From NCBI RefSeq assembly GCF_018448905.1, contig NZ_RCWA01000031.1, positions 1 to 32,477 of the forward strand: 32,477 bases of DNA. The letters run 5' to 3'. The position numbers and the translations under genes were made by a program. Source of the DNA: Photorhabdus heterorhabditis. Lineage in GTDB: Bacteria > Pseudomonadota > Gammaproteobacteria > Enterobacterales > Enterobacteriaceae. Below the pieces are notes generated by a model, which was not told the DNA's origin, ran no database searches, and worked only from the letters and a program-made list of their open reading frames with translations. This document shows positions 1-8,950 of this stretch, piece by piece (the stretch's first letter is position 1; each line of letters opens with the position of its first letter).

Positions 1-8
1 ACGCTCGA

Positions 9-75
9 AACACTCAGAGCCTACGTTCAGAGTCAGTCAACGCCTGAGTGTTCTTGAAAGCCCCACGGGCTTTTC
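9..75 (+). terminator. Hairpins at the window start; probable terminator of an upstream gene
   Basis: A 7-bp stem (57-63 with 67-73, loop CAC) is followed by a short T run, as in a rho-independent terminator. Just before it a 9-bp perfect inverted repeat (9-17 with 44-52) could form a longer hairpin. The gene they serve lies left of the window. yceB starts 67 bases after the T run. The terminator reading is an inference from structure only. Confidence 0.45.
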
Positions 76-141
76 GCCTTATATCCCCGCCCGCACTGGG
101 CAAGGGTTTACGGCGTTTTTCGCTAAAATAAAGGAGTCGAT

Positions 142-705
142 ATGAGAAAATTTTTCTTGGGGGCAGTATTGCTGCTAGCGGGGTTAATCAGTGGTTGCGA
201 TCAATTCAAAGATATCAGTATCAGCGAAGAGCTGATCAATGACTATCTGGTGAAACATGTTCATTACCAGAAAAAGATTGAATTACATGGTCTTGCTAAT
301 GCAGATATAAAATTAACAGAACTTTCCAGCCAAATTGGCCGGGCAGAACCAGACAAAATAGCATTAACTGGCCGCGCAGAAGTCAATATTACATCCCTGC
401 TTGGCCCGGCAAAAGCCGATATGAAGTTAACACTAAAAGCCCAACCTGTATTTGATCCAGAAAAAGGGGCTATTTTTCTGAAAGCGTTAGAAGTCATTGA
501 TTACCAAATCACACCGGAAAAAATGGAAAAACCGGTTAACGCACTGGTTCCTTACTTGAACAAATCACTTAGCGCTTTCTTTGATACTAACCCGGTTTAT
601 GTATTGAAACCCGATCACAGTAAAGCTGAAGCCGCCGCCAAAAAATTGGCAAAAGGGTTAGAAATCAAACCTGGCAAATTTGTTATTACACTTACCGATA
701 AATAA
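142..705 (+). CDS. yceB: YceB-like DUF1439 lipoprotein
   Basis: Envelope lipoprotein of the YceB/DUF1439 family (187 aa); its biochemical role is not established. The N-terminus is a lipoprotein signal: Arg-Lys, a hydrophobic stretch, then lipobox LISGC with the acylated Cys at residue 19. The mature part (20-187) carries family features such as SSQIGRAEPDK and FDPEKGAIFLKALEV, close to E. coli YceB as I recall it, and the length is typical. The start is supported by AAGGAG five bases before the ATG. The residue after the Cys is Asp, which in enterobacteria signals inner-membrane retention, whereas I recall Asn there in E. coli YceB. The gene is convergent with ycdY and shares a strong bidirectional terminator with it. 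Family assignment is confident. Confidence 0.9.
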   Translation: MRKFFLGAVLLLAGLISGCDQFKDISISEELINDYLVKHVHYQKKIELHGLANADIKLTELSSQIGRAEPDKIALTGRAEVNITSLLGPAKADMKLTLKAQPVFDPEKGAIFLKALEVIDYQITPEKMEKPVNALVPYLNKSLSAFFDTNPVYVLKPDHSKAEAAAKKLAKGLEIKPGKFVITLTDK

Positions 706-713
706 TTTTCATA

Positions 714-748
714 AAAGAGGCAAATAATTGAACATTATTTGCCTCTTT
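714..748. terminator. Bidirectional rho-independent terminator between yceB and ycdY
   Basis: Perfect 15-bp stem (714-728 with 734-748) and 5-base loop, with an A run on the left and a T run on the right, so it can work on both strands. It lies between the stop codons of the convergent genes yceB (705) and ycdY (761). Confidence 0.85.
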
Positions 749-760
749 ATCATTTCAAAA

Positions 761-1300
761 TCAAGCGTCTAACTCTTCTCTTAACGCCTGCAATGCTTCG
801 CGGGTAATGATTGCGAGTGTCCGATAAAAACCCGTTGTCGCATGGGCTTCCACTTTTCCTAAAAATTGCCCACACCACGGCAGAAGATATTCATCAAACA
901 GCGCAATCTGCCCCTGAACCTCATCCTCTGCTGCCTTATCTTCCAGCCATGACGCGGCTAATAGCAGAGATCCAAACTGATCGGACGGCGCATCTGACAA
1001 TGGCATACCCCGTTCAATCAGAAATTGACAAACACCATCTTCACTCTCACCGGTATAGCCAGAACGACGACCAGATACACTGGCATCATCTCCACAAAAC
1101 AGTGCGATATAATCAGCTTGCATTGCTGGTAGATCACAATCTTGTTGCAAACGATCCAGCAACGCATCCTGTTCCAATGGCCAAGACTGCTTCAATTTAC
1201 CTTCTGCAATCATCGTCAGAAGAGGTTCCAGAACGGCATCTTGTGGCTGGCGATTAAATAAAGAGCCTAAGATACGGCAAACAATTGAAAATTCATTCAT
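761..1300 (-). CDS. ycdY: TorD/DmsD-family chaperone YcdY
   Basis: Cytoplasmic all-helical chaperone of the TorD family (179 aa from the ATG). In E. coli, YcdY assists the zinc phosphatase YcdX encoded beside it. The protein starts MNEFSIVCRILGSLF and contains LLLAASWLEDKAAEDE and LLPWCGQFLGKVEAHA (about residues 109-150), which match my recollection of YcdY closely. I chose the ATG at 1300; an in-frame TTG at 1312 would add four residues but matches the family less well. The gene follows ghrA by 71 bases in the same direction, so the two are probably cotranscribed. The ycdX gene that lies between them in E. coli is missing here, leaving the chaperone without its usual adjacent partner. Confidence 0.88.
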   Translation of the reverse strand: MNEFSIVCRILGSLFNRQPQDAVLEPLLTMIAEGKLKQSWPLEQDALLDRLQQDCDLPAMQADYIALFCGDDASVSGRRSGYTGESEDGVCQFLIERGMPLSDAPSDQFGSLLLAASWLEDKAAEDEVQGQIALFDEYLLPWCGQFLGKVEAHATTGFYRTLAIITREALQALREELDA

Positions 1301-1371
1301 CTCAGTTTCCAAAAAATAGCTATTTTGCCGCTATTGTCCCTAATAACCGTCCCTACTGTAAAGAGACGTGA

Positions 1372-2313
1372 TTAATATCCCAATTCCATATCCACAACAC
1401 CGGTTGGTAATTCACCTTTTTCAATTCGCTGAATATTTTCACTAATCGTATTCATAGCAATATCAGGAATAGTAATAGCAGCAACATGTGGAGTAACCGT
1501 TATACGAGGATGAGTCCAAAACGGATGCATTTCCGGTAAAGGTTCCTCAACAAATACATCCAATGAAGCCCCTGAAATATAGCCTTTATTGATTGCCACC
1601 AACAGATCATGTTCTATCAAATGGGAACCTCGCGCGATATTAATCAGATAAGAACCTGGTTTTAACTGACTGAACAACGATAAATTCAGAATACCTCGGG
1701 TTTTTGGTGTATCTGGTAGCAGATTGATAAGCACCTTACTCCCTGAGAGAAAATCGCCCAATTGATCTTTACCGTGAAAACTTTCTACCTTATTAATCTG
1801 CTTTGGAGTACGGCTCCAACAACGGACAGCAAGCCCCCATTCAGCCAATGTTTCTGCGACATCACTTCCTAAAACACCCGCGCCTAGTACACCTACGACA
1901 AAATCTTTGCGATCATGTGGCTCAAATTGCTTCCACACACGCAGCCCCTGTTGCAACTTATACTCATCCATGCGTCGCAAATAGTGTAAAACCGTTGCTA
2001 CTGCATACTCCTTCATTTGCAGCCCCATGCCTGCATCTTCAAGCCGCATCAGTGGCACACCGGCGGGTAATGTTCCTGGTTTTTGCTGTTCCTGTTTTAA
2101 AATCGCTTCTACACCGGCACCTAATGCAAAAATCCCCTTCAACCCAGAGCGATTTGCCAGCATTTCATAGGGTGGCAACCAAACCATTGCATAATCTGCG
2201 TGCTGATTATCACCGCGTTTCCATTGACGGATATTAATATTCGGCAGTCGTTGTTGCATGCCTTGAATCCACTGATTGGCATCAAAAAAAGGGTGGTAAA
2301 AGATAATCTCCAT
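1372..2313 (-). CDS. ghrA: Glyoxylate/hydroxypyruvate reductase A
   Basis: NAD(P)H-dependent cytoplasmic reductase of glyoxylate to glycolate and hydroxypyruvate to glycerate; D-isomer-specific 2-hydroxyacid dehydrogenase family, 313 aa, the usual length. The Rossmann nucleotide-binding loop is GVLGAGVLGS at residues 141-150. Expected catalytic residues are Arg228 in NIARGSHL, an acidic residue around 257 in DVFVEEPLP, and His276 in TPHVAAIT. The N-terminus MEIIFYHPFFD matches GhrA. The gene starts an operon with ycdY. Its promoter must lie in 2314-2556; I found no convincing -35/-10 pair there. Confidence 0.93.
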   Translation of the reverse strand: MEIIFYHPFFDANQWIQGMQQRLPNINIRQWKRGDNQHADYAMVWLPPYEMLANRSGLKGIFALGAGVEAILKQEQQKPGTLPAGVPLMRLEDAGMGLQMKEYAVATVLHYLRRMDEYKLQQGLRVWKQFEPHDRKDFVVGVLGAGVLGSDVAETLAEWGLAVRCWSRTPKQINKVESFHGKDQLGDFLSGSKVLINLLPDTPKTRGILNLSLFSQLKPGSYLINIARGSHLIEHDLLVAINKGYISGASLDVFVEEPLPEMHPFWTHPRITVTPHVAAITIPDIAMNTISENIQRIEKGELPTGVVDMELGY

Positions 2314-2556
2314 GACTGTTTATCCTCATCTTATTTTTTTCATACAGGGTTATCTGATTAACAGTAGGTTGCAAGTCCCTTTGTTAATCGTCATTACGAA
2401 AATTTTGAGAATGTTAAGTAGTTAACGAATTCATTTTTTTCTTATTAAAAGACTTGAATCTAACTATTTCGGCGTCATCAGATGGATATCAATTCATCGA
2501 ATTGGCGTTTATTTCGCTAACCAATCAAAAAACCAAAGAAAAATATCAGAAGAGTG

Positions 2557-2585
2557 TTGACGCTTGTAACGCTTTTCCCTATAGT
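2557..2585 (+). promoter_or_regulatory. Sigma-70 promoter of tRNA-Ser
   Basis: TTGACG at 2557-2562, a 17-base spacer and TATAGT at 2580-2585. A GC-rich discriminator follows, typical of stable-RNA promoters under stringent control. The tRNA begins about 45 bases after the expected start of transcription. The rest of the spacer from 2314 to 2556 is AT-rich and shows no gene. Confidence 0.75.
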
Positions 2586-2638
2586 AGCGCCCCGTTGCAG
2601 CGACGATGTTAAACAAAGTTACTGGAATGAAAAAACAT

Positions 2639-2728
2639 GGTGAGGTGTCCGAGAGGCTGAAGGAGCACGCCTGGAAAGTGTGTATACGTGAAAACGTATC
2701 GAGGGTTCGAACCCCTCTCTCACCGCCA
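2639..2728 (+). tRNA. serX: tRNA-Ser(GGA)
   Basis: Complete type-II tRNA of 90 bases with encoded CCA. The acceptor arm 2639-2645 pairs with 2718-2724 (last pair G-T) and the discriminator is G2725. The anticodon loop CTGGAAA gives anticodon GGA, which reads UCC and UCU. The long variable arm (stem ATACG/CGTAT) is characteristic of serine tRNAs, and the T arm is GAGGG-TTCGAAC-CCCTC. It closely resembles E. coli serW/serX; the position next to ghrA/ycdY matches serX. It borders the accessory lux block, and tRNA genes are common integration sites. Confidence 0.97.
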
Positions 2729-2740
2729 AATTTGAAAGAA

Positions 2741-2769
2741 AGCTCAGGTTCACCACCTGGGCTTTTTTA
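2741..2769. terminator. Rho-independent terminator after tRNA-Ser; may also stop lux readthrough
   Basis: A 9-bp stem (2741-2749 with 2755-2763, one G-T pair) with loop TCACC is followed by TTTTTT on the plus strand. On the minus strand the same hairpin is followed by CTTTCTTTC, so it could also end transcripts running out of luxE. No clearer intrinsic terminator is visible between luxE and this point. Confidence 0.8.
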
Positions 2770-2864
2770 TTGCATATACCTCCGATGCAGGGAGGGTCGA
2801 GAACCCTCGTCAGGGTTTGACAAAACGTTAGTGAGTTTATCGCACAAGTCATTAAGCAAAAGAG

Positions 2865-3977
2865 TCAACGACCAAATGCTTCAGTTAAGCTTAAAGCACA
2901 ACCTTTTTGTGTCCTCGTATTAACGCGACGTAAAATTTCAACCAGTACACCAGGATACTTATCATATTCTCTGCTAATTATCCCGATATCATCGGTAACA
3001 ATAAATGCCGGGTAACTCGTTGATGACGCATCCATATAACTCATCAAACCCGGCATTCCATCCGGTACCGGTTTCAATGTTTCAGGATCAAGTGCTCGCG
3101 CATATACCCACGGCGGAACATGTTTACGTTGCATCTCATCTTCAAAGAAACAAGTGTTGAGTTCAACTTGATTAAAGGTATCACGGATCTGGCTAATATT
3201 ATCGAGGTTGAATGTGTCGAATAAAAGATGATTAAAGTCGTCACGTTTCAAAGACTCTTTTTCGTGATTTTTCCAGCCTCCCCCCGTGATGATATAAAGA
3301 CTTTTATCTCCAGAGAATGAGATATTTTTATCTTTCATATAACGGCAAAGCAAATAAATAAAGTACGGCGAACCAATAAGACAAATATCTTTCCCTTGAC
3401 GTTGTATTCGCTCAAGACTATTTAATGTCTGAACAAAATCTATGCGCTCTTCTGTTACGGTGAATGATGTAGGATATAACAATTCTACCAGGCTCATAAC
3501 ATATTTAAACCAAATATTATGAGCATTAAATCTATCTGGTCCCAGATTGACCAATTCCATTTGATGATCAAACCAACTACCAATATATTTCATGCCATAA
3601 CTCACAGAGCCTAAAAGTCTCTCAATACTTAGTCTGTCACGTGGCACCTGACTTTTTAAACCATTCGTCCCACTACTAGTAAACCAACTTTCAATTTCGT
3701 TCTCCTTAGAAGTTAATAAGCGAGTAAACTTAAAAACTGATGTTGGGAATACAGGTATGTCATCAATTTCCGTCATATTGTCATCTACTTTATGTGCCTG
3801 ACAGTAGTGACGGTATTCCTGACAATGTTTATAGTGATTACGAAACGCATCAAGCACAAGTTTTTTTCTGATCTTTTCCTGTTTATCGTAAGACCAGGCT
3901 AAGGGATCACTCGAAAAAATCAAATCATCAATTTCTGAGCTTGCTGTGATTTCTTGTTTATCAACATATGAAGTCAT
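2865..3977 (-). CDS. luxE: LuxE acyl-protein synthetase
   Basis: ATP-dependent long-chain fatty acid:protein ligase (370 aa). With LuxC and LuxD it forms the fatty-acid reductase complex: LuxE activates the fatty acid as acyl-AMP, takes it onto a cysteine and passes it to LuxC. Seen: [10 protein letters not shown] and IITGGGWK, adenylating-enzyme-like motifs, and Cys360 near the C-terminus in [12 protein letters not shown], the position of the acylated cysteine in the family. I set the start at MTSYVDKQ; the frame stays open 13 codons further, but that part lies in an ERIC element and is not conserved. GAGG ten bases upstream is the likely ribosome-binding site. Last gene of the lux operon, 185 bases after luxB. 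Confidence 0.96.
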   Translation of the reverse strand: MTSYVDKQEITASSEIDDLIFSSDPLAWSYDKQEKIRKKLVLDAFRNHYKHCQEYRHYCQAHKVDDNMTEIDDIPVFPTSVFKFTRLLTSKENEIESWFTSSGTNGLKSQVPRDRLSIERLLGSVSYGMKYIGSWFDHQMELVNLGPDRFNAHNIWFKYVMSLVELLYPTSFTVTEERIDFVQTLNSLERIQRQGKDICLIGSPYFIYLLCRYMKDKNISFSGDKSLYIITGGGWKNHEKESLKRDDFNHLLFDTFNLDNISQIRDTFNQVELNTCFFEDEMQRKHVPPWVYARALDPETLKPVPDGMPGLMSYMDASSTSYPAFIVTDDIGIISREYDKYPGVLVEILRRVNTRTQKGCALSLTEAFGR

Positions 3978-3997
3978 ACCTGTTTTACCTCGGTAGC

Positions 3998-4122
3998 TAT
4001 ACCCGTTATCTTTCAAGTTGCCTCTTTGTTGGCTGCACTCACCCCGGTCACAGAATTTGCTATATGCTCCCGGGGATTCGCTCCCTTACCGTCTCGATGC
4101 ATCTTGAAATCCATAGCGTATA
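3998..4122. repeat. ERIC element between luxB and luxE
   Basis: About 125 bp, with ends TATACCC and GCGTATA (imperfect terminal inverted repeat). The core contains CTCACCCCGGTCAC and GCTCCCGGGGATTC, which match the conserved ERIC primer regions. It lies inside the lux operon, so the luxB-luxE mRNA carries its large palindromic structure. From memory, ERIC sequences were reported at this spot in terrestrial lux operons. Confidence 0.9.
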
Positions 4123-4162
4123 ATATTAAAGAGTATGGCAGAGTTACTGCCATACCCTTTTA

Positions 4163-5137
4163 TTACATGTGATACTTCTTAATATTATCATTAACAATAT
4201 CAATTGTGTTTATTTGATGCGTAAAGTCATTCATTGATTCAAAGGACAATAATATGTCTTTTGCACCACATTTTTCAATTGCCAATTTAGCCGAAGCTAT
4301 GCACTCCATATAATTACCGATAGCGTTTTCTGTAATTATTTCTTCAAGTTTCTTTTCGAAATTTTCATTAGGGTGCATTTCAAGAACATAATCACTAATA
4401 AATGCACGCGTTTCTTCTTTAGCTTTCTTACTATCTTCGTTATAGTTAACCAATATCATTAACTGATGGTCTATTTCTGACAGGTCAATACCATATTTAT
4501 CTGCTATAGCTTGATATCTTTCCGCATATTCATGTTTAACATCATTGGAATCATCCCACTTAAAGATTAGAGGAATGCCTTTTTTCGCAGCCCACTCAAC
4601 AACATGATGACTTGTTGCTGTTACATATTTCCGAGGTCCGCCTTGCGTATAAGCATGGGGGTTTACAGATATTTTGGGGAAATTATAAAAATCGTTATCT
4701 GGATTACAATAACCTGTTGTTAACGCATCGTTAATAATTTCATAGCACTCTTCAAATAATTGCTGCTGATATTGTTCAGGGCGATTAAAAAAATGCATTT
4801 CATCCTTTTTTTCACAATCACTAAATCCTAAAATAAATCTTCCTTCGCTTAACTGATCCAATAAGCACGCTTCCTCCGCTATGCGGACAGGATGATGAGT
4901 TGTAATGATATGGTTCAATGAACCAATTTTAATCTTTTCTGTCAGGCCAAGTAAAAAACCAGAAACAGTCAGAGGAGCGCCGACAACGCCATTATCTGAA
5001 AAATGATTTTCACACACCAAAATCTGTTTAAAATTCAATTTATCGACATATTCTGTTATTTCCTGCATGCGAGCTATACTTTGCTCTTGAACAGTTGTTG
5101 AATTGATCAAGTTAAGGAAGAACAATCCAAATTTCAT
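4163..5137 (-). CDS. luxB: Bacterial luciferase beta subunit LuxB
   Basis: Beta subunit (324 aa) of the heterodimeric flavin monooxygenase luciferase. It adopts the same TIM-barrel fold as LuxA and stabilises the active conformation, but has no active site of its own. Homology to LuxA is visible along the chain: the N-terminus MKFGLFFLNL versus [10 protein letters not shown], and HHPVRIAEEACLLDQLSEGRF versus [20 protein letters not shown]. It lacks LuxA's reactive Cys106 context (FSDCEKKD versus ICRGLYNKD) and the protease-sensitive insertion. The start is 14 bases after the luxA stop codon, with AAGGAAAA upstream. It is followed by the ERIC-containing gap before luxE. Confidence 0.97.
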   Translation of the reverse strand: MKFGLFFLNLINSTTVQEQSIARMQEITEYVDKLNFKQILVCENHFSDNGVVGAPLTVSGFLLGLTEKIKIGSLNHIITTHHPVRIAEEACLLDQLSEGRFILGFSDCEKKDEMHFFNRPEQYQQQLFEECYEIINDALTTGYCNPDNDFYNFPKISVNPHAYTQGGPRKYVTATSHHVVEWAAKKGIPLIFKWDDSNDVKHEYAERYQAIADKYGIDLSEIDHQLMILVNYNEDSKKAKEETRAFISDYVLEMHPNENFEKKLEEIITENAIGNYMECIASAKLAIEKCGAKDILLSFESMNDFTHQINTIDIVNDNIKKYHM

Positions 5138-5151
5138 TTTATTTTCCTTAG

Positions 5152-6234
5152 CTAATATAATAGCGAACGTTGTTTTTCTTTAAGAAACGGCATCACACCA
5201 GACTGGAAGAGCTTCATGGAAGCAATAATTTCATCCACTGTTCCATTAGCTTCAAACCCACAACAAATATTTGATATTCCTGTGGCATCAATGTCTGTTT
5301 GAATTATATCAATACATTCCTGCGGAGTTCCCACAGGATTGATTTCGTAGCTGTAATCAACGCGACGATTAGTATTTTTATGTCCTTTTAAGACAAAATC
5401 GCGCCATTGTCCTTTATTAAAATCATAACCCTTTGTTTTGTCTGAATCATCAAAAATGGTCGTGGCATTAACATAGGAGTCATACCAATGTCCCAGAAAA
5501 TTCCGGCAAATTTCTTTCGCTTTCATTGAATCATGATCTATAGATGTTATATATGATAAGCAATGGTCGATATTATGAATATCGTGCCCATATTCTTGAG
5601 CTACCTCGTTATAAAGCTCAATTTGTGCTTTCTTTTCGTTAGTATTTATAATCCAACTTAAAATCATCGGTAAACCATGTTGAGCGGCCCATTCAGTCGT
5701 AGAAGCAGATTCAGCAACGACATAAATAGGTGCACCACCTTGACTATATGTCGTCGGCAGCACTTTTACCTTATGGAACTTGATATGTTCGTTGTCGGCT
5801 TCCATATATCCCTCTGTCATTCCATTTCGTATCAACCGATACCAGCACTCCATTAAGGCGCGACTGTTATTCATATCTGTACCAAATACGCGAAAATCTT
5901 TATTGTAAAGCCCCCGACAAATACCAAACCGAAATCGTCCTTTTGACATTTGATCCAGCAGATTCACATCTTCAAGTTGGCGTGCTGGATGAGCGGTGGG
6001 GAGAACAATAGCCGCAGTCCCTACATTCAATTTCTTGGTTGCACCAAGTAAATAAGCAGCAGCCACATAAGGGTTACCAAGCAAACCAAACTCCGTGAAA
6101 TGATGCTCAAGTAACCATACGGTATCAAAACCGCATTCCTCAGAAACGCGGCCTAATTTAACCAACCGTTTCATTACCTCTGTTTGAGAAAATTGGGGGG
6201 GTTGGTATGTAAGCAAAAAGTTTCCAAATTTCAT
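5152..6234 (-). CDS. luxA: Bacterial luciferase alpha subunit LuxA
   Basis: Catalytic subunit of luciferase (360 aa): FMNH2 + O2 + long-chain aldehyde gives FMN, acid, water and blue-green light. The active-site residues known from Vibrio harveyi are in register: His44 and His45 in [10 protein letters not shown], Cys106 in [10 protein letters not shown], and Asp113. The extra loop around residues 255-295, absent from LuxB, is the alpha-specific protease-labile region. The start is preceded by AGGACTCTCT. luxA lies 57 bases after luxD and 14 bases before luxB, in the conserved lux order. Nothing suggests inactivation. Confidence 0.98.
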   Translation of the reverse strand: MKFGNFLLTYQPPQFSQTEVMKRLVKLGRVSEECGFDTVWLLEHHFTEFGLLGNPYVAAAYLLGATKKLNVGTAAIVLPTAHPARQLEDVNLLDQMSKGRFRFGICRGLYNKDFRVFGTDMNNSRALMECWYRLIRNGMTEGYMEADNEHIKFHKVKVLPTTYSQGGAPIYVVAESASTTEWAAQHGLPMILSWIINTNEKKAQIELYNEVAQEYGHDIHNIDHCLSYITSIDHDSMKAKEICRNFLGHWYDSYVNATTIFDDSDKTKGYDFNKGQWRDFVLKGHKNTNRRVDYSYEINPVGTPQECIDIIQTDIDATGISNICCGFEANGTVDEIIASMKLFQSGVMPFLKEKQRSLLY

Positions 6235-6291
6235 AGAGAGTCCTTATATTTCTATTTGAGTGATAGAATTAACCATCTATCTCAATAGGTT

Positions 6292-7215
6292 TTAAGACAG
6301 CGCAATTGCTTGATTTTCAATTTCAATTTTCATTCGACGTTCATTGACTGCCGCAATGGTTAAATGTTCGAATGACGGTTCAATAATATCGACATCAATA
6401 TCCAGACGACCATTATCCATTGCGATAGCGGCTTTCGTAACCGATTGATAAAAATTGCGCAGGACCACTAAGTTCTCACCCAAATCATGTGAGCTTCCTA
6501 GTAAAGAATATATCTTGCATTGCTGACTACCCATGCTTGATAGTAATGTAATCACTTCATCTTGCTTTACCCAATCGTCATTATTTGCAGTAAAAGCAAT
6601 AAACGGTACATCAAGATGCATCATGCTATTAATTGTAGAAGTTAAATCTTCCCAGCCAGAATCAAAGCAATCTCTCGCAAAAACCTCAGCACCCAATTTA
6701 TGGCCTTCAAAATCTAAATTATCTGGCAATTCATCAATGGGTAAGCTGAGATAATCAAATCCTAAAGCTCTTTCAAGAGTATATCTTAAATTAACCACAC
6801 CGACCGCAGTGATTAAAAACGAAACATGGATTTCAGATAGACTGGCATAAGCTATCCGCGCAGATAAGCTTGAAGCCAGCATACCGAGGTTATTTATGTT
6901 TCGGGTATTTAACCAATCAACTACGGCTAACAAACTCTGTTTTCCTATAGACATGGTAAATTCATCAATTGTCCCTGAACTTAATCCAACGTGGTGAAGA
7001 GAATCATAACGGATCACATGAAATCCATTCTGCGACAAATATTCTGCCAGCCCCGCAAAATGATCCATCCTGCGGGCAAAACCCGATGCAATAATAAGGG
7101 TATTCTTTCTCTTTGGACTATTTTCTTTTGGCAGCGTCTCCCAGACATGAATTTCTTTATTTTCTTCAACACCAATAATATGGTCGATGGTTTTATATCT
7201 GGATTTATTTTCCAT
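6292..7215 (-). CDS. luxD: LuxD myristoyl-ACP thioesterase (acyl transferase)
   Basis: Alpha/beta hydrolase (307 aa) that releases tetradecanoic acid from acyl-ACP and so diverts fatty acid to the luminescence pathway. The catalytic triad fits V. harveyi Ser114-Asp211-His241 with an offset of two: Ser116 in LASSLSAR, Asp213 in ANNDDWVK and His243 in GSSHDLGE. The stretch VSFLITAVGVVNLRYTLE is also as in the family. Length is usual. The gene starts 12 bases after the luxC stop codon, consistent with translational coupling. Strong assignment. Confidence 0.97.
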   Translation of the reverse strand: MENKSRYKTIDHIIGVEENKEIHVWETLPKENSPKRKNTLIIASGFARRMDHFAGLAEYLSQNGFHVIRYDSLHHVGLSSGTIDEFTMSIGKQSLLAVVDWLNTRNINNLGMLASSLSARIAYASLSEIHVSFLITAVGVVNLRYTLERALGFDYLSLPIDELPDNLDFEGHKLGAEVFARDCFDSGWEDLTSTINSMMHLDVPFIAFTANNDDWVKQDEVITLLSSMGSQQCKIYSLLGSSHDLGENLVVLRNFYQSVTKAAIAMDNGRLDIDVDIIEPSFEHLTIAAVNERRMKIEIENQAIALS

Positions 7216-7227
7216 ATTTTTTACCTA

Positions 7228-8670
7228 TTATGGGACAAATACCAGGAACTTATCTTCTTCCAGGAATCGAGTCTGTTCTATTTCAACCGCAACATCCTTA
7301 GAAGTATAGTGGGATGGTCTTTCATGAGAAATATATGTCACTAATCGTTGTAACGGTCTCATTCCGTCATGGGCGCCACCAACTCGAAATATGTTATTCA
7401 TTCCTGCTTCTACAATCCTTTCTGCACCTTTTAATGCTAATGCATCTCGATACTTAAGCGCGGCCTCCCAAGGAAAAACAGATATGGTTTGCGTTTTATT
7501 TTTTCGCACATAAGGCAATATTTGCTCAATATTATCGACGTGATGAAGGTACACACATCTGCCAAGTGGTTGATTAAGTTCCACACCTGCATTTGACTCA
7601 ATAACCATCCAGCGCTGATGAACATCAACCTCTACTTTTAATCCAGCAAATAAACATTCTTTTTGAACTAAGGAATAGGCTGCCTTTTCATCAAAATCTT
7701 TTTTGGTGTTGGGTAATATATGCGCATATAAGTTCAGTTTTTCTATCAACGTTAACTTAAACTCTTCATAGTGACTTCCCATGTAGTATATGTTTTGGCT
7801 GGAAAAGCAAGCTTGCTGATCGTAAAAACAAACATCATGAGCCGCCCCTGTAGCGGCGGATATTAAGTCAACGGGGTTATCAATAATGCAAAAACTCTTC
7901 TTAGGACCAAACTTAATGACATCAATATCGGGTGGCACATGCTTTACCGCCCAATTAATCGCATCTTCTCCTCCCCAAGCGACAACAACATCCGCATGTT
8001 GCATAATTTCTTTTGCGAGTGATATATCACCTTGATGTTGCCAATATATGACTGACAAAGAACGCGTTACCGGATGATGAGGGTCCACATCGATAAAACT
8101 TAATGCTAATGCATTAGCGGTAAAAGGATCGGTTGATGAAGTTTTTATGATGCATTGATTCTTTGTTAAAATTGCACGTAATATAGACAGCACACCAGAT
8201 AATGGTACATTACCCGTCAACAGATGTATGGACTTTCCTTTCGGAAAAGCTCTAACATAACTTTCATCCTGAGGTAGCCATTCATCCATAATATGGCGAG
8301 AACCAAGTTCATTTTTTACAATATCATAAAGACTACCTTTAGAGCACAAAATCATAGATATCCAGTTGGCCTCTAGCTTAGCCATTTCTGCTGAATACCC
8401 CATATATCTTTTTAGATCACGAATATATGTCCTGCGTCTTGTATATTCTTCATTTTTCCATCTTTGCCCTACCGTATAGAGAAAGTTGATGATGTTATGC
8501 AACTGCAATTCATTATTTTCATTATAATCAATAATGTTTTTTACTTGAGAATCATTCAAGATTGGCAAATGAATATTATCATCACCAAAATTAATGGATT
8601 GCACTAAATCATCACTTTCAGGAAATATTTCGACTCGACCGTTAATAATGAATGAAATTTTTTTAGTCAT
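7228..8670 (-). CDS. luxC: LuxC long-chain acyl-protein/acyl-CoA reductase
   Basis: NADPH-dependent reductase (480 aa) that converts the acyl group delivered by LuxE into fatty aldehyde, the luciferase substrate. It belongs to an aldehyde-dehydrogenase-like fold; the catalytic cysteine is Cys288 in QQACFSSQN, equivalent to V. harveyi Cys286. Other family marks are LTGNVPLSG (151-159) and [11 protein letters not shown] (230-240). I chose MTKKISFI as the start because known LuxC proteins begin there; an ATG three codons earlier has no better ribosome-binding site. First gene of luxCDABE, with a leader of roughly 135 bases if the proposed promoter is right. No luxI/luxR genes are present in the window. 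Confidence 0.97.
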   Translation of the reverse strand: MTKKISFIINGRVEIFPESDDLVQSINFGDDNIHLPILNDSQVKNIIDYNENNELQLHNIINFLYTVGQRWKNEEYTRRRTYIRDLKRYMGYSAEMAKLEANWISMILCSKGSLYDIVKNELGSRHIMDEWLPQDESYVRAFPKGKSIHLLTGNVPLSGVLSILRAILTKNQCIIKTSSTDPFTANALALSFIDVDPHHPVTRSLSVIYWQHQGDISLAKEIMQHADVVVAWGGEDAINWAVKHVPPDIDVIKFGPKKSFCIIDNPVDLISAATGAAHDVCFYDQQACFSSQNIYYMGSHYEEFKLTLIEKLNLYAHILPNTKKDFDEKAAYSLVQKECLFAGLKVEVDVHQRWMVIESNAGVELNQPLGRCVYLHHVDNIEQILPYVRKNKTQTISVFPWEAALKYRDALALKGAERIVEAGMNNIFRVGGAHDGMRPLQRLVTYISHERPSHYTSKDVAVEIEQTRFLEEDKFLVFVP

Positions 8671-8811
8671 ACTTGCCATCCATTTAATAGGGCAATTTCA
8701 ACTTAAATTGCTGTTTAACTATCTTGCAAACACGCTACAACTTTCTGCTTAAGACTGTCAGTGTGACTGAGTGAACCATCAACACACAACTCCCGTTTGA
8801 CAATATCTGTT

Positions 8812-8840
8812 AAAATAGCAAACGAAAATTTTCACATCAA
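8812..8840 (-). promoter_or_regulatory. Candidate luxCDABE promoter
   Basis: On the minus strand TTGATG (8835-8840), a 17-base spacer and TATTTT (8812-8817) form the best sigma-70-like pair upstream of luxC. Transcription would start near 8805, giving a leader of about 135 bases. The leader contains the small dyad TCAGT-GTG-ACTGA. I see no lux box or good CRP site. The rest of 8671-8950 is AT-rich and non-coding. Confidence 0.4.
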
Positions 8841-8950
8841 CAAGATTTGTTAATAAAAAGTTTCAATCAAATAAAAATATTTCAAATTAAAAGAATCTCA
8901 ATTTTTTTATACGTGATAATATTCATGGAAATTATTATCTGGCTTATAAG

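Noticed and set aside
811-1257. 148-aa plus-strand frame opposite ycdY
   Set aside because: It is antisense to a well-recognised gene and His/Pro-rich in a way typical of shadow frames.
2792-2808. Hairpin after luxE as the lux terminator
   Set aside because: On the minus strand the stem is not followed by a T run; the hairpin at 2741-2763 is a better candidate.
2606-2923. Open frames on both strands across the tRNA-Ser gene
   Set aside because: They run through a perfect tRNA and its terminator and are spurious.
3978-4016. 13-codon N-terminal extension of LuxE
   Set aside because: It is translated ERIC sequence; known LuxE proteins start at MTSYVDKQ and a ribosome-binding site precedes that ATG.
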